A stretch of DNA of 64,000 bases from Balanoglossus misakiensis (taxonomy: Eukaryota; Hemichordata): NCBI GenBank assembly GCA_040954595.2, contig CM082578.2:8494001-8558000 (forward strand), written 5' to 3'. Both the position numbers and the translations under genes were made by a program. Below the pieces are notes generated by a model. It ran no database searches, was not told where the DNA came from, and saw only the letters and a program-made list of their open reading frames with translations. Shown here in pieces: positions 40,467 through 51,800 of this stretch (the first letter of the stretch is position 1; every line of letters begins with the position of its first letter).

Positions 40467-40866
40467 TTTTATAGCTCATGAAAATTGTCAAAAAATGACG
40501 AATTCCTGACTTTCCGAACTTTGATGAATTTGTCATATTTGGACATTTTTCATGGGTTATAGCTCATGAAAATTGTCAAAAAATGACATATTTCCGACTT
40601 TCCGAACATTGATGAATATGTCATATTTGGTCATTTTTCATGGGTTATAGCTCATGAAAATTGTCAAAAAATGACAAATTCTCGATTTTCCGAACGTTGA
40701 TGAATTTGTCATATTTGGACATTTTTCATGGGGTATAGCTCATGAAAATTGTCAAAAAATTACAAATTCTCGACTTTCCGAACAATGAGGAATATGTTAT
40801 ATTTGGACATTTTTCATGGGTTATAGCTCATGAAAATTGTCAAAAAATTGCAAATTCTCGACTTTC
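40467..40866 (-). repeat. Small five-copy array of the 88-bp satellite, inverted
   Basis: The word ATAGCTCATG recurs at 40471, 40559, 40647, 40735 and 40823, exactly 88 bases apart. Each unit is the reverse complement of the unit in the large array that starts at 45836. It is most like that array's divergent edge copies (with GTCCAAATATGACA). The array stops at CTCGACTTT near 40866. Confidence 0.95.
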
Positions 40867-41639
40867 GTTGGGGTAACTGTGGTGTAACAATGCCATTGAG
40901 TAAACCTCGCGTAGAAAGATACGTGCGAGTGTTACATGTGGTGATTTGAGATTTTTCTTCTGTGTTTAAAATGCAATTTCTTGTTCTACTTCAAACAACA
41001 TGCTAATTTACCAAATGCTCCACTTGTCAACATAGTATAACGACAAATGAATTCTTGTTCGGACTTGAATTCATATTTTGCACAATAACATTAACAATGC
41101 TGACAATAAATATGGGGGCCCGTTCTGGTCAAAATTATGTTTTATTTATTTAATGTTCAGGCCCAGTTACGTTGTCATTCAAATGTCCAGCTGCAGACGG
41201 CCGGGCAACTTCAGCAACGTGGTGCAGACAAAGATTGTGTAGACGAAATGCTATGAGGCTGATACACGTTACGTGTGTGGTAGTTCTGACGTAAACATGC
41301 TTGGAAAAACTTTTACTGGACAGATGCCGAAATATTGTTTGCCCGTCACCTGGAAATGACAACGCCGTGGGTCACATGGCCAGATCATGTGATTGATAGT
41401 AAAGAAATCAGGCGGTGATGTTCAGTCGATTTTCCCCTACTCCAACATTTCAAAGCGCATGGTAAACTTTCGAATGTGGAATCGTTTGATGTTCAAAATG
41501 TTCTCAGGCTGTCAAACTACGACAAAAACAGTAATCCGAAATTCCAACAGTTACGTAACTGTGTTAGCACTTTTGATGCGGGTCACGTGACGTGACTTGA
41601 GACGCGTCAGAGCAAAGTTTTCGTTGTTGATTGGTTGTA
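40867..41639. other. Non-repetitive stretch inside the inverted satellites
   Basis: No gene, RNA or repeat recognised. It lies between the small array and the first exon of the candidate transcript. Confidence 0.4.
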
Positions 41640-44600
41640 GCCACCTGTGCCATCTCCACTTGGAAATTTCCGTCTAGCCTTCCGTGCATTTCCATAAGAG
41701 AGTCAGACGGCCACGCTGGTGCACGGACCACGAGAAGATGCGGAGAACTCTGCCCCCAAAACAGAGTTTCTCCGCTGGATAGTTTTCATGACGACAGCGG
41801 TAAGTAAAGTAACAGAAGTAGACACATTTACTCAATTTTTGACCAGAAACATGGGCTTTTCTGTGGCGAGTTACGGACAACTAAAAAGCCAGACGTTTAC
41901 ACCACAGAATTGAAAATTTGATGTGTCACCGTCAGACAGCTCGAGTCAGAGCTTCCCTGCGTTTTAATTCACAAATTCCACCCTTTCGCGTTACTCAACT
42001 TGAGATGTACGGTTTAACAAATTAGGACAAGTCGGAGTTATAGCTCTACTGGTGGGCGGCAGTTATTATTTTTTTACATAAAATACAAGTTATTTTTTTC
42101 GGGAGAGGGGAGGGGCCACGATGAATTGGTAGCGGGTTCGATGAATTGACGGCGGGTTCGCGTGTAGTCAGCGTGTTTTCGAGTGTGGGCGAATTCAAAA
42201 TTTGTATTATACTACCAGACAATGACAAAACAGCTTTGAAACGATTTATTGGGAACGGTTATTTTTGTGTGTACGTGCAGTCGTTGCCAAAAAAGAAATA
42301 TTTTTTTGTCAGAGTTTAAAATGTTCCGCTTGGCTGTAGGCCTAAACTTGAAAATATGGGAATGTACATAGTGCCATTCTGGGGTTTTGGGCTACTTGTC
42401 TGTCAACGAAGCCCTAAACATATATTGTCGTCGTGTATAATGTACAATATGCGAATGAACAACAGTTTAGCGTATGGTGATGACGGTTGATATTTGGTTT
42501 CGTATTCATGGATAGACATTCAATTTGTTTCCTCATATTGCAGATAGAAGGCTGGGATGAACTGATGCTGTACGTTCCGCGTGGATGCTATGATGTTACA
42601 AGCATGATGTCAAAGTGAGCGGTATCAGCCAAGTTTTTTTGGCAATTTTTAAGAACTTTCAACGATTCTGACTGGTACCGGTAGCCAGTTCAGCGAACTG
42701 ATTTTGCACAAATCTGAAGAATGCAACAATGCGGATGCTATATGTGCCTGTCGTTAACGTTTTAAAACCAACATGACTACATGCTCGGTGTATGGGTCAT
42801 TTTTGTTACGGCACCAACAAGTTCATCGGCTTTGAATGCTTCGAAAGGTGCTCGTTGTTGTGAGTGTGTGTGTGCGCATGTGTGTGTCACGGTAAGTTGT
42901 ACGGTATATTTGGGCCATGCAACTAGACTACAATGAGGTGAGCGTTTGTATGTTCCATGGCTGAATGAAGACCAGTGGATGATATGAAGTTTCATAACAA
43001 GTAAGTTATATAGACATAAATAAAATCCCCGGTGCGGGTGGGTCCCATCCCTTAGACCGTTGGTTTAATATAATTAATACGCGTTTTTTCAGATGTGTAA
43101 TCTTTCATCATTTTTCAATAAACAAAATATTAAAAACGTGCATACACTGATTAAACTGAGTTATTTATTTCCGTAACGATCATCTACGAGCTTGCGTATA
43201 TAGTTAATACAACTGTTTTGAGATTTGTGATCTTTCGTCATTTTTGAATAAAAAAATTAAAAACGTGCATACACTGATTAAACTGAGTTGTTTATTTCCG
43301 TAACGATCATCTACGCGCGTGCGTATATAGTTAATACAACTGTTTTGAGATTTGTGATCTTTCGTCATTTTTGAATAAAAAAAATATTAAAAACGTGCAT
43401 ACACTGATTAAACTGAGTTGTTTATTTCCGTAACGATCATCTACGCCCGTGCGTATATAGTTAATACAACTGTTTTGAGATTTGTGATCTTACGTCATTT
43501 TTGAATAAAAAAAATATTAAAAACGTGCATACACTGATTAAACTGAGTTGTTTATTTCCGTAACGATCATCTACGCCCGTGCGTATATAGTTAATACAAC
43601 TGTTTTGAGATTTGTGATCTTACGTCATTTTTGAATAAAAATATTAAAAACGTGCATACACTGATTAAACTGAGTTGTTTACTGGTATTTCCGTAACGAT
43701 TATCTACGCGCTTGCGTATATAGTTAATACAACTGTTTTGAGATTTGTGATCTTACGTCATTTTTGAATAAAACATATTAAAAACGTGCATACACTGATT
43801 AAACTGAGTTGTTTATTTCCGTAACGATCATCATCCGTAGCAAATCATATGTTTCAGTTTTTAATATTTCATTTCCTTGTTTTGCAGATGCAGAGACCAG
43901 AGTTTTTTTTCGCCATGCAGTGGTATAGCTGGGTGAGGTAAGGGCAGGTGTGTTCCATGGCTGAACGACCTTGAACTTTATAGACATTAACGTGATCATT
44001 TCCTTGTTTTGCAGATCCAGAGACGAGATCAACTCGTAATTGAATTCATCAACCAAGCTGGGGCCTAAGTGACTGGTTAATTTTGCCATGCAGCAGTATA
44101 GCTTGGTGCGGAAAGGGCAGTATGTTTCAAGCAAGGTTTGACAAGCGATAGAGACAGCAAAGCCCCTCTTTTCATGGTGGCCATTTTGAAGATTTTTTTT
44201 TCGATTGACTGGTGCCGTTTCACAGTCAAGCGAACTGATTTTGCACAAACCTGCATGTAACAATATGGACCCGGTATTATACGTGGATGTCAATTCAATG
44301 TTTTAAAACCGACCCGACTACTGGATTCAAAGGGTGGCCATTTTGTTATGGCACAAACATGTTCGCCATCTTTGTAGGAGACATTCCATTTACATAATTT
44401 TCATTTATTCCAGGGATCCCATAGATGATACTAAGATGATTGCCAGCCTGTGTGATTGATGTCCAGAGATTACTGCATGGTGGTGGGAAGGTAAGAGTTG
44501 TGTACCATCTGCGAATGAACAACAATTGGCGTGCAGTGGTGATCATGCTTTGTTTCATGTCCATGTATATTAGACATTCATTTTTACATTGCTTATTTTG

Positions 44601-44947
44601 CAGATGCAAAGACCAGATGTGTATCCGACAACCAAGCTTAGGACAAAGTGTCCATTTTCCACGATTCAGCTGTATGTTACTGGCAGTCTGCAATGACCAT
44701 CTAACATCTAATGACAATAGTATTTCGATTGTTTACCAAGCGGATGCAATGCTATGCTATGGTTCACAAATTTCTTGGAAAATTTGGCATGATTCTGTAA
44801 ATTACAACTCCTTTGTTTTCCGTTCTTCACAGAAATAATGTACTTGCTCATTTTTCATATTGTAAGTATACAGATAATACTGTATACATATATCCTCTTT
44901 TGTTTATTGTTTCAAAATAATTAAAATTATCAATGAACTCGAATAAA
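41640..44947 (+). ncRNA. Candidate spliced transcript with duplicated exons, coding status unclear
   Basis: Good splice sites line up on the plus strand. A donor (GCG|GTAAGT) ends a possible exon at 41799. Further exons are 42544-42614 (donor AAA|GTGAGC), 43888-43937 (GAG|GTAAGG), one starting 44015, 44414-44490 (AAG|GTAAGA), and 44604 to a polyadenylation signal at 44942. Three of these exons begin alike after TTTTGCAG (ATGCAGAGACCAGA, ATCCAGAGACGAGA, ATGCAAAGACCAGA), so they are duplicates. Flanking intron sequence is duplicated too (42650-42840 resembles 44210-44380; 42450-42550 resembles 44510-44610). One chain (42544-42614 joined to 44604-44838) leaves an open frame of about 100 codons ending at 44838, but nothing in it is recognisable. 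It may be a long non-coding RNA, a young gene or a decayed repeat. Confidence 0.28.
43063..43832. repeat. Six-copy ~130-bp tandem repeat
   Basis: The word AAACGTGCATACACTGATTA recurs about every 130 bases from ~43133 to ~43783. Each unit also has TTTCCGTAACGATCATCTAC and GCGTATATAGTTAATACAAC. The first copy is the most divergent and lengths vary by a few bases in an A run. It is unrelated to the 88-bp satellite and lies inside an intron of the candidate transcript. Confidence 0.93.
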
Positions 44948-45835
44948 ATGAAAAACTTGTGTCTGTATCATTTTATTACCCCAACACTCCCTTGATGTTG
45001 AAATACAAGATGAAACGGGTAAGGTAAAAAGTCGGACCGTTAATTTGTAGCAAACTCTGTTGTTCCATTGAAACTCAAAAAGCGTCAGGTTTGCAGCCAT
45101 TATAGATTGACATCTACAAAGATGGAAGTTTTACTTGTTTTCTAAATTTGCTAAATTTTTTGCCTTCCATGTCCTCCAACGTTAAGATATAGCAATACCA
45201 CAGTATTAACGCCACCTAAAAAATAAAAAATTTCCTGACTTGATAGTTAATCAGCGCCCTCCCCAATGCATCCAAGTGTCTGAGCTCCTAATCCTTATTA
45301 GTGATTTCAATAGGAAGTGACGGGAGGCTGAGGGAGGGGGTCAAAGTTTGGTGTAAGTCGCAGAGGGCGCCATAATATTTTATCACTACTGCAGCAGCAA
45401 GTTCAGTGATTACTGAAAGGGTTTCCCCGACATTTTCTCTGAATCGACATTCCCTGAGAATTCAGTGACAAGCGATCTATCTAAAATATAGCTCAGTATT
45501 TGTGTGTTGTTTGTAACCAACAAACATCAAACGCGTATTAGGTTCTGTACGTTTTGGGCTTGAAAGGCACAATACCGTGACACTTCATCAGAGCCATTTA
45601 GTACTCAAACGCCGCCATTTTAGGCGAAATCGGCGGAATCACAGTGAGATACCATGAAGTAAATCTAAAACTAATTAATGCATTGATATTAGAAAATTTC
45701 ATACCACAAAAATCCATTTCCTGTCAGAAATGCAGAAGAGAAATTGTCTGAGTAGGCAATCTAATCTAGCTGGAACACAATTTGGCGAAATGCAAATTAA
45801 ATCGACCAATTGCAGGATAACATGGAGGTAAGTCG
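44948..45835. other. Spacer before the large satellite array
   Basis: No gene seen. Short facing words GCGCCCTC (45253) and GAGGGCGC (45363) could be the ends of a small ~120-bp element, but the match is only eight bases. Confidence 0.35.
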
Positions 45836-48800
45836 AGAATTTGTCATTTTTTGACAACTTTCATGAGCTATAACCCTTGAAAAATGTCCAAATATGACAT
45901 ATTCATCAATGTTCGGAAAGTCGGAAATATGTCATTTTTTGACAATTTTCATGAGCTATAACCCATGAAAAATGTCCAAATATGACATATTGATCAATGT
46001 TCGGAAAGTCGGAAATGTGTCATTTTTTGACAATTTTCATGAATTATAACCCATGAAAAATGTCCAAATATGACATATGCATCAATGTTCGGAAAGTCGG
46101 AAATATGTCATTTTTGACAATTTTCATGAGCTATAGGAAAATAACCAAATATGACATATTCATCAAAGTTCGGAAAGTCGAGAATTTGTCATTTTTTGAC
46201 AATTTCCATGAGCTATACGCCAAGAAAAATGTCCAAATATGACAAATTCATCAAAGTTCGGAAAGTCGGAAATATGTCATTTTTTGACGATTTTCATGAG
46301 CTATAACCCATGATTTTTATCTAAAAATGAAGAATTTTTGATGTTTGGGAAAGTCGAAAAATTGTCAATTTTTGAAGATTTTCATGAGCTATAACCCATG
46401 ATTTTTATCAAAAAATGAAGAATTTTTGATGTTTCGGAAAGTCGAAAAATTGTCATTTTTTGACGATTTTCATGAGCTATAACCCATGATTTTTTTTATC
46501 AAAAATGAATAATTTTTGAAAAAATTTTAAACCGAAAAATTGTCATATTTTGATGATTTTCATGAGCTATAACCCATGATTTTATATCAAAAATGAATAA
46601 TTTTTGAAAAATTTTAAAGTCGAAAAATTGTAATATTTTGATGATTTTCATGAGCTATAACCCATGATTTTTATCAAAAAATGAAGAATTTTTGATGTTT
46701 CGGAAAGTCGAAAAATTGTCATTTTTTGACGATTTTCATGAGCTATAGCCCATGATTTTTATCGAAAAATGAAGAATTTTTGATGTTTCGGAAAGTCGAA
46801 AAATTGTCATTTTTTGACGATTTTCATGAGCTATAGCCCATGATTTTTATCGAAAAATGAAGAATTTTTGATGTTTCGGAAAGTCGAAAAATTGTCATTT
46901 TTTGACGATTTACATGAGCTATAGCCCATGATTTTTATCGAAAAATGAAGAATTTTTGATGTTTCGGAAAGTCGAAAAATTGTCATTTTTTGACGATTTT
47001 CATGAGCTATAAACCATGATTTTTATCGAAAAATGAAGAATTTTTGATGTTTCGGAAAGTCGAAAAATTGTCATTTTTTGACGATTTTCATGAGCTATAA
47101 CCCATGATTTTTATCGAAAAATGAAGAATTTTTGATGTTTCGGAAAGTCGAAAAATTGTCATTTTTTGACGATTTTCATGAGCTATAACCCATGATTTTT
47201 ATCGAAAAATGAAGAATTTTTGATGTTTCGGAAAGTCGAAAAATTGTCATTTTTTGACGATTTTCATGAGCTATAACCCATGATTTTTATCGAAAAATGA
47301 AGAATTTTTGATGTTTCGGAAAGTCGAAAAATTGTCATTTTTTGACGATTTTCATGAGCTATAACCCATGATTTTTATCGAAAAATGAAGAATTTTTGGT
47401 GTTTCGGAAAGTCGAAAAATTGTCATTTTTTGACGATTTTCATGAGCTATAACCCATGATTTTTATCGAAAAATGAAGAATTTTTGATGTTTCGGAAAGT
47501 CGAAAAATTGTCATTTTTTGACGATTTTCATGAGCTATAACCCATGATTTTTATCGAAAAATGAAGAATTTTTGATGTTTCGGAAAGTCGAAAAATTGTC
47601 ATTTTTTGACGATTTTCATGAGCTATAACCCATGATTTTTATCGAAAAATGAAGAATTTTTGATGTTTCGGAAAGTCGAAAAATTGTCATTTTTTGACGA
47701 TTTTCATGAGCTATAACCCATGATTTTTATCGAAAAATGAAGAATTTTTGATGTTTCGGAAAGTCGAAAAATTGTCATTTTTTGACGATTTTCATGAGCT
47801 ATAACCCATGATTTTTATCGAAAAATGAAGAATTTTTGATGTTTCGGAAAGTCGAAAAATTGTCATTTTTTGACGATTTTCATGAGCTATAACCCATGAT
47901 TTTTATCGAAAAATGAAGAATTTTTGATGTTTCGGAAAGTCGAAAAATTGTCATTTTTTGACGATTTTCATGAGCTATAACCCATGATTTTTATCGAAAA
48001 ATGAAGAATTTTTGATGTTTCGGAAAGTCGAAAAATTGTCATTTTTGACGATTTTCATGAGCTATAACCCATGATTTTTATCGAAAAATGAAGAATTTTT
48101 GATGTTTCGGAAAGTCGAAAAATTGTCATTTTTTGACGATTTTCATGAGCTATAACCCATGATTTTTATCGAAAAATGAAGAATTTTTGATGTTTCGGAA
48201 AGTCGAAAAATTGTCATTTTTTGACGATTTTCATGAGCTATAACCCATGATTTTTATCGAAAAATGAAGAATTTTTGATGTTTCGGAAAGTCGAAAAACT
48301 GTCATTTTTTGACGATTTTCATGAGCTATAACCCATGATTTTTATCGAAAAATGAAGAATTTTTGATGTTTCGGATAGTCGAAAAACTGTCATTTTTTGA
48401 CGATTTTCATGAGCTATAACCCATGATTTTTATCGAAAAATGAAGAAATTTTGATGTTTCGGAAAGTCGAAAAATTGTCATTTTTTGACGATTTTCATGA
48501 GCTATAACCCATGATTTTTATCGAAAAATGAAGAATTTTTGATGTTTCGGAAAGTCGAAAAATTGTCATTTTTTGACGATTTTCATGAGCTATAACCCAT
48601 GATTTTTATCGAAAAATGAAGAATTTTTGATGTTTCGGAAAGTCGAAAAATTGTCATTTTTGACGATTTTCATGAGCTATAACCCATGATTTTTATCGAA
48701 AAATGAAGAATTTTTGATGTTTCGGAAAGTCGAAAAATTGTCATTTTTTGACGATTTTCATGAGCTATAACCCATGATTTTTATCGAAAAATGAAGAATT

Positions 48801-51800
48801 TTTGATGTTTCGGAAAGTCGAAAAACTGTCATTTTTTGACGATTTTCATGAGCTATAACCCATGATTTTTATCGAAAAATGAAGAATTTTTGATGTTTCG
48901 GATAGTCGAAAAACTGTCATTTTTTGACGATTTTCATGAGCTATAACCCATGATTTTTATCGAAAAATGAAGAAATTTTGATGTTTCGGAAAGTCGAAAA
49001 ATTGTCATTTTTTGACGATTTTCATGAGCTATAACCCATGATTTTTATCGAAAAATGAAGAATTTTTGATGTTTCGGAAAGTCGAAAAATTGTCATTTTT
49101 TGACGATTTTCATGAGCTATAACCCATGATTTTTATCGAAAAATGAAGAATTTTTGATGTTTCGGAAAGTCGAAAAATTGTCATTTTTTGACGATTTTCA
49201 TGAGCTATAACCCATGATTTTTATCGAAAAATGAAGAATTTTTGATGTTTCGGAAAGTCGAAAAATTGTCATTTTTTGACGATTTTCATGAGCTATAACC
49301 CATGATTTTTATCGAAAAATGAAGAATTTTTGATGTTTCGGAAAGTCCAAAAATTGTCATTTTTTGACGATTTTCATGAGCTATAACCCATGATTTTTAT
49401 CGAAAAATGAAGAATTTTTGATGTTTCGGAAAGTCGAAAAATTGTCATTTTTTGACGATTTTCATGAGCTATAACCCATGATTTTTATCGAAAAATGAAG
49501 AATTTTTGATGTTTCGGAAAGTCGAAAAATTGTCATTTTTGACGATTTTCATGAGCTATAACCCATGATTTTTATCGAAAAATGAAGAATTTTTGATGTT
49601 TCGGAAAGTCGAAAAATTGTCATTTTTTGACGATTTTCATGAGCTATAACCCATGATTTTTATCGAAAAATGAAGAATTTTTGATGTTTCGGAACGTCGA
49701 AAAACTGTCATTTTTTGACGATTTTCATGAGCTATAACCCATGATTTTTATCGAAAAATGAAGAATTTTTGATGTTTCGGAAAGTCGAAAAACTGTCATT
49801 TTTTGACGATTTTCATGAGCTATAACCCATGATTTTTATCAAAAAATGAAGAATTTTTGATGTTTCGGATAGTCGAAAAACTGTCATTTTTTGACGATTT
49901 TCATGAGCTATAACCCATGATTTTTATCAAAAAATGAAGAAATTTTGATGTTTCGGAAAGTCGAAAAATTGTCATTTTTTGACGATTTTCATGAGCTATA
50001 ACCCATGATTTTTATCGAAAAATGAAGAATTTTTGATGTTTCGGAAAGTCGAAAAATTGTCATTTTTTGACGATTTTCATGAGCTATAACCCATGATTTT
50101 TATCGAAAAATGAAGAATTTTTGATGTTTCGGAAAGTCGAAAAATTGTCATTTTTTGACGATTTTCATGAGCTATAACCCATGATTTTTATCGAAAAATG
50201 AAGAATTTTTGATGTTTCGGAAAGTCGAAAAATTGTCATTTTTTGACGATTTTCATGAGCTATAACCCATGATTTTTATCGAAAAATGAAGAATTTTTGA
50301 TGTTTCGGAAAGTCGAAAAATTGTCATTTTTTGACGATTTTCATGAGCTATAACCCATGATTTTTATCGAAAAATGAAGAATTTTTGATGTTTCGGAAAG
50401 TCCAAAAATTGTCATTTTTTGACGATTTTCATGAGCTATAACCCATGATTTTTATCGAAAAATGAAGAATTTTTGATGTTTCGGAAAGTCGAAAAATTGT
50501 CATTTTTTGACGATTTTCATGAGCTATAACCCATGATTTTTATCGAAAAATGAAGAATTTTTGATGTTTCGGAAAGTCGAAAAATTGTCATTTTTTGTCG
50601 ATTTTCATGAGCTATAACCCATGATTTTTATCGAAAAATGAAGAATTTTTGATGTTTCGGAAAGTCGAAAAATTGTCATTTTTTGACGATTTTCATGAGC
50701 TATAACCCATGATTTTTATCGAAAAATGAAGAATTTTTGATGTTTCGGAAAGTCGAAAAATTGTCATTTTTTGACGATTTTCAGGAGCTATAACCCATGA
50801 TTTTTATCGAAAAATGAAGAATTTTTGATGTTTCGGAAAGTCGAAAAATTGTCATTTTTTGACGATTTTCATGAGCTATAACCCATGATTTTTATCGAAA
50901 AATGAAGAATTTTTGATGTTTCGGAAAGTCGAAAAATTGTCATTTTTTGACGATTTTCATGAGCTATAACCCATGATTTTTATCGAAAAATGAAGAATTT
51001 TTGATGTTTCGGAAAGTCGAAAAATTGTCATTTTTTGACGATTTTCATGAGCTATAACCCATGATTTTTATCGAAAAATGAAGAATTTTTGATGTTTCGG
51101 AAAGTCGAAAAATTGTCATTTTTTGACGATTTTCAAGAGCTGTAACCCATGATTTTTATCGAAAAATGAAGAATTTTTGATGTTTCGGAAAGTCGAAAAA
51201 TTGTCATTTTTTGACGATTTTCATGAGCTATAACCCATGATTTTTATCGAAAAATGAAGAATTTTTGATGTTTCGGAAAGTCGAAAAATTGTCATTTTTT
51301 GACGATTTTCATGAGCTATAACCCATGATTTTTATCGAAAAATGAAGAATTTTTGATGTTTCGGAAAGTCGAAAAATTGTCATTTTTTGACGATTTTCAT
51401 GAGCTATACCCATGATTTTTATCAAAAAATTAAGAATTTTTGATGTTTCGGAAAGTCGAAAAATTGTCATTTTTTGACGATTTTCATGAGCTATAACCCA
51501 TGATTTTTATCAAAAAATGAAGAATTTTTGATGTTTCGGAAAGTCGAAAATTTGTCATTTTTTGACGATTTTCATGAGCTATAACCCATGATTTTTATCA
51601 AAAAAATGAAGTATTTTTGATGTTTCGGAAAGTCGTAAAATTGTCATTTTTTGACGACTTTCATGAGCTATAACCCATGATTTTTATCAAAAAAATGAAG
51701 AATTTTTGATGTTTCGGAAAGTCGAAAAATTGTCATTTTTTGACGACTTTCATGAGCTATAACCCATGATTTTTATCAAGAAATGAAGAATTTTTGATGT

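Noticed and set aside
43799-44293. 164-codon minus-strand frame
   Set aside because: It spans duplicated intron-like sequence and the edge of the 130-bp repeat, has no recognisable protein features, and lies opposite good plus-strand splice sites.
45250-45375. Possible small inverted-repeat element with GCGCCCTC ends
   Set aside because: Only eight matching bases at the ends and no clear target-site duplication.
46060-46242. 60-codon frame in the edge satellite copies
   Set aside because: It simply translates three divergent satellite units and has no other support.
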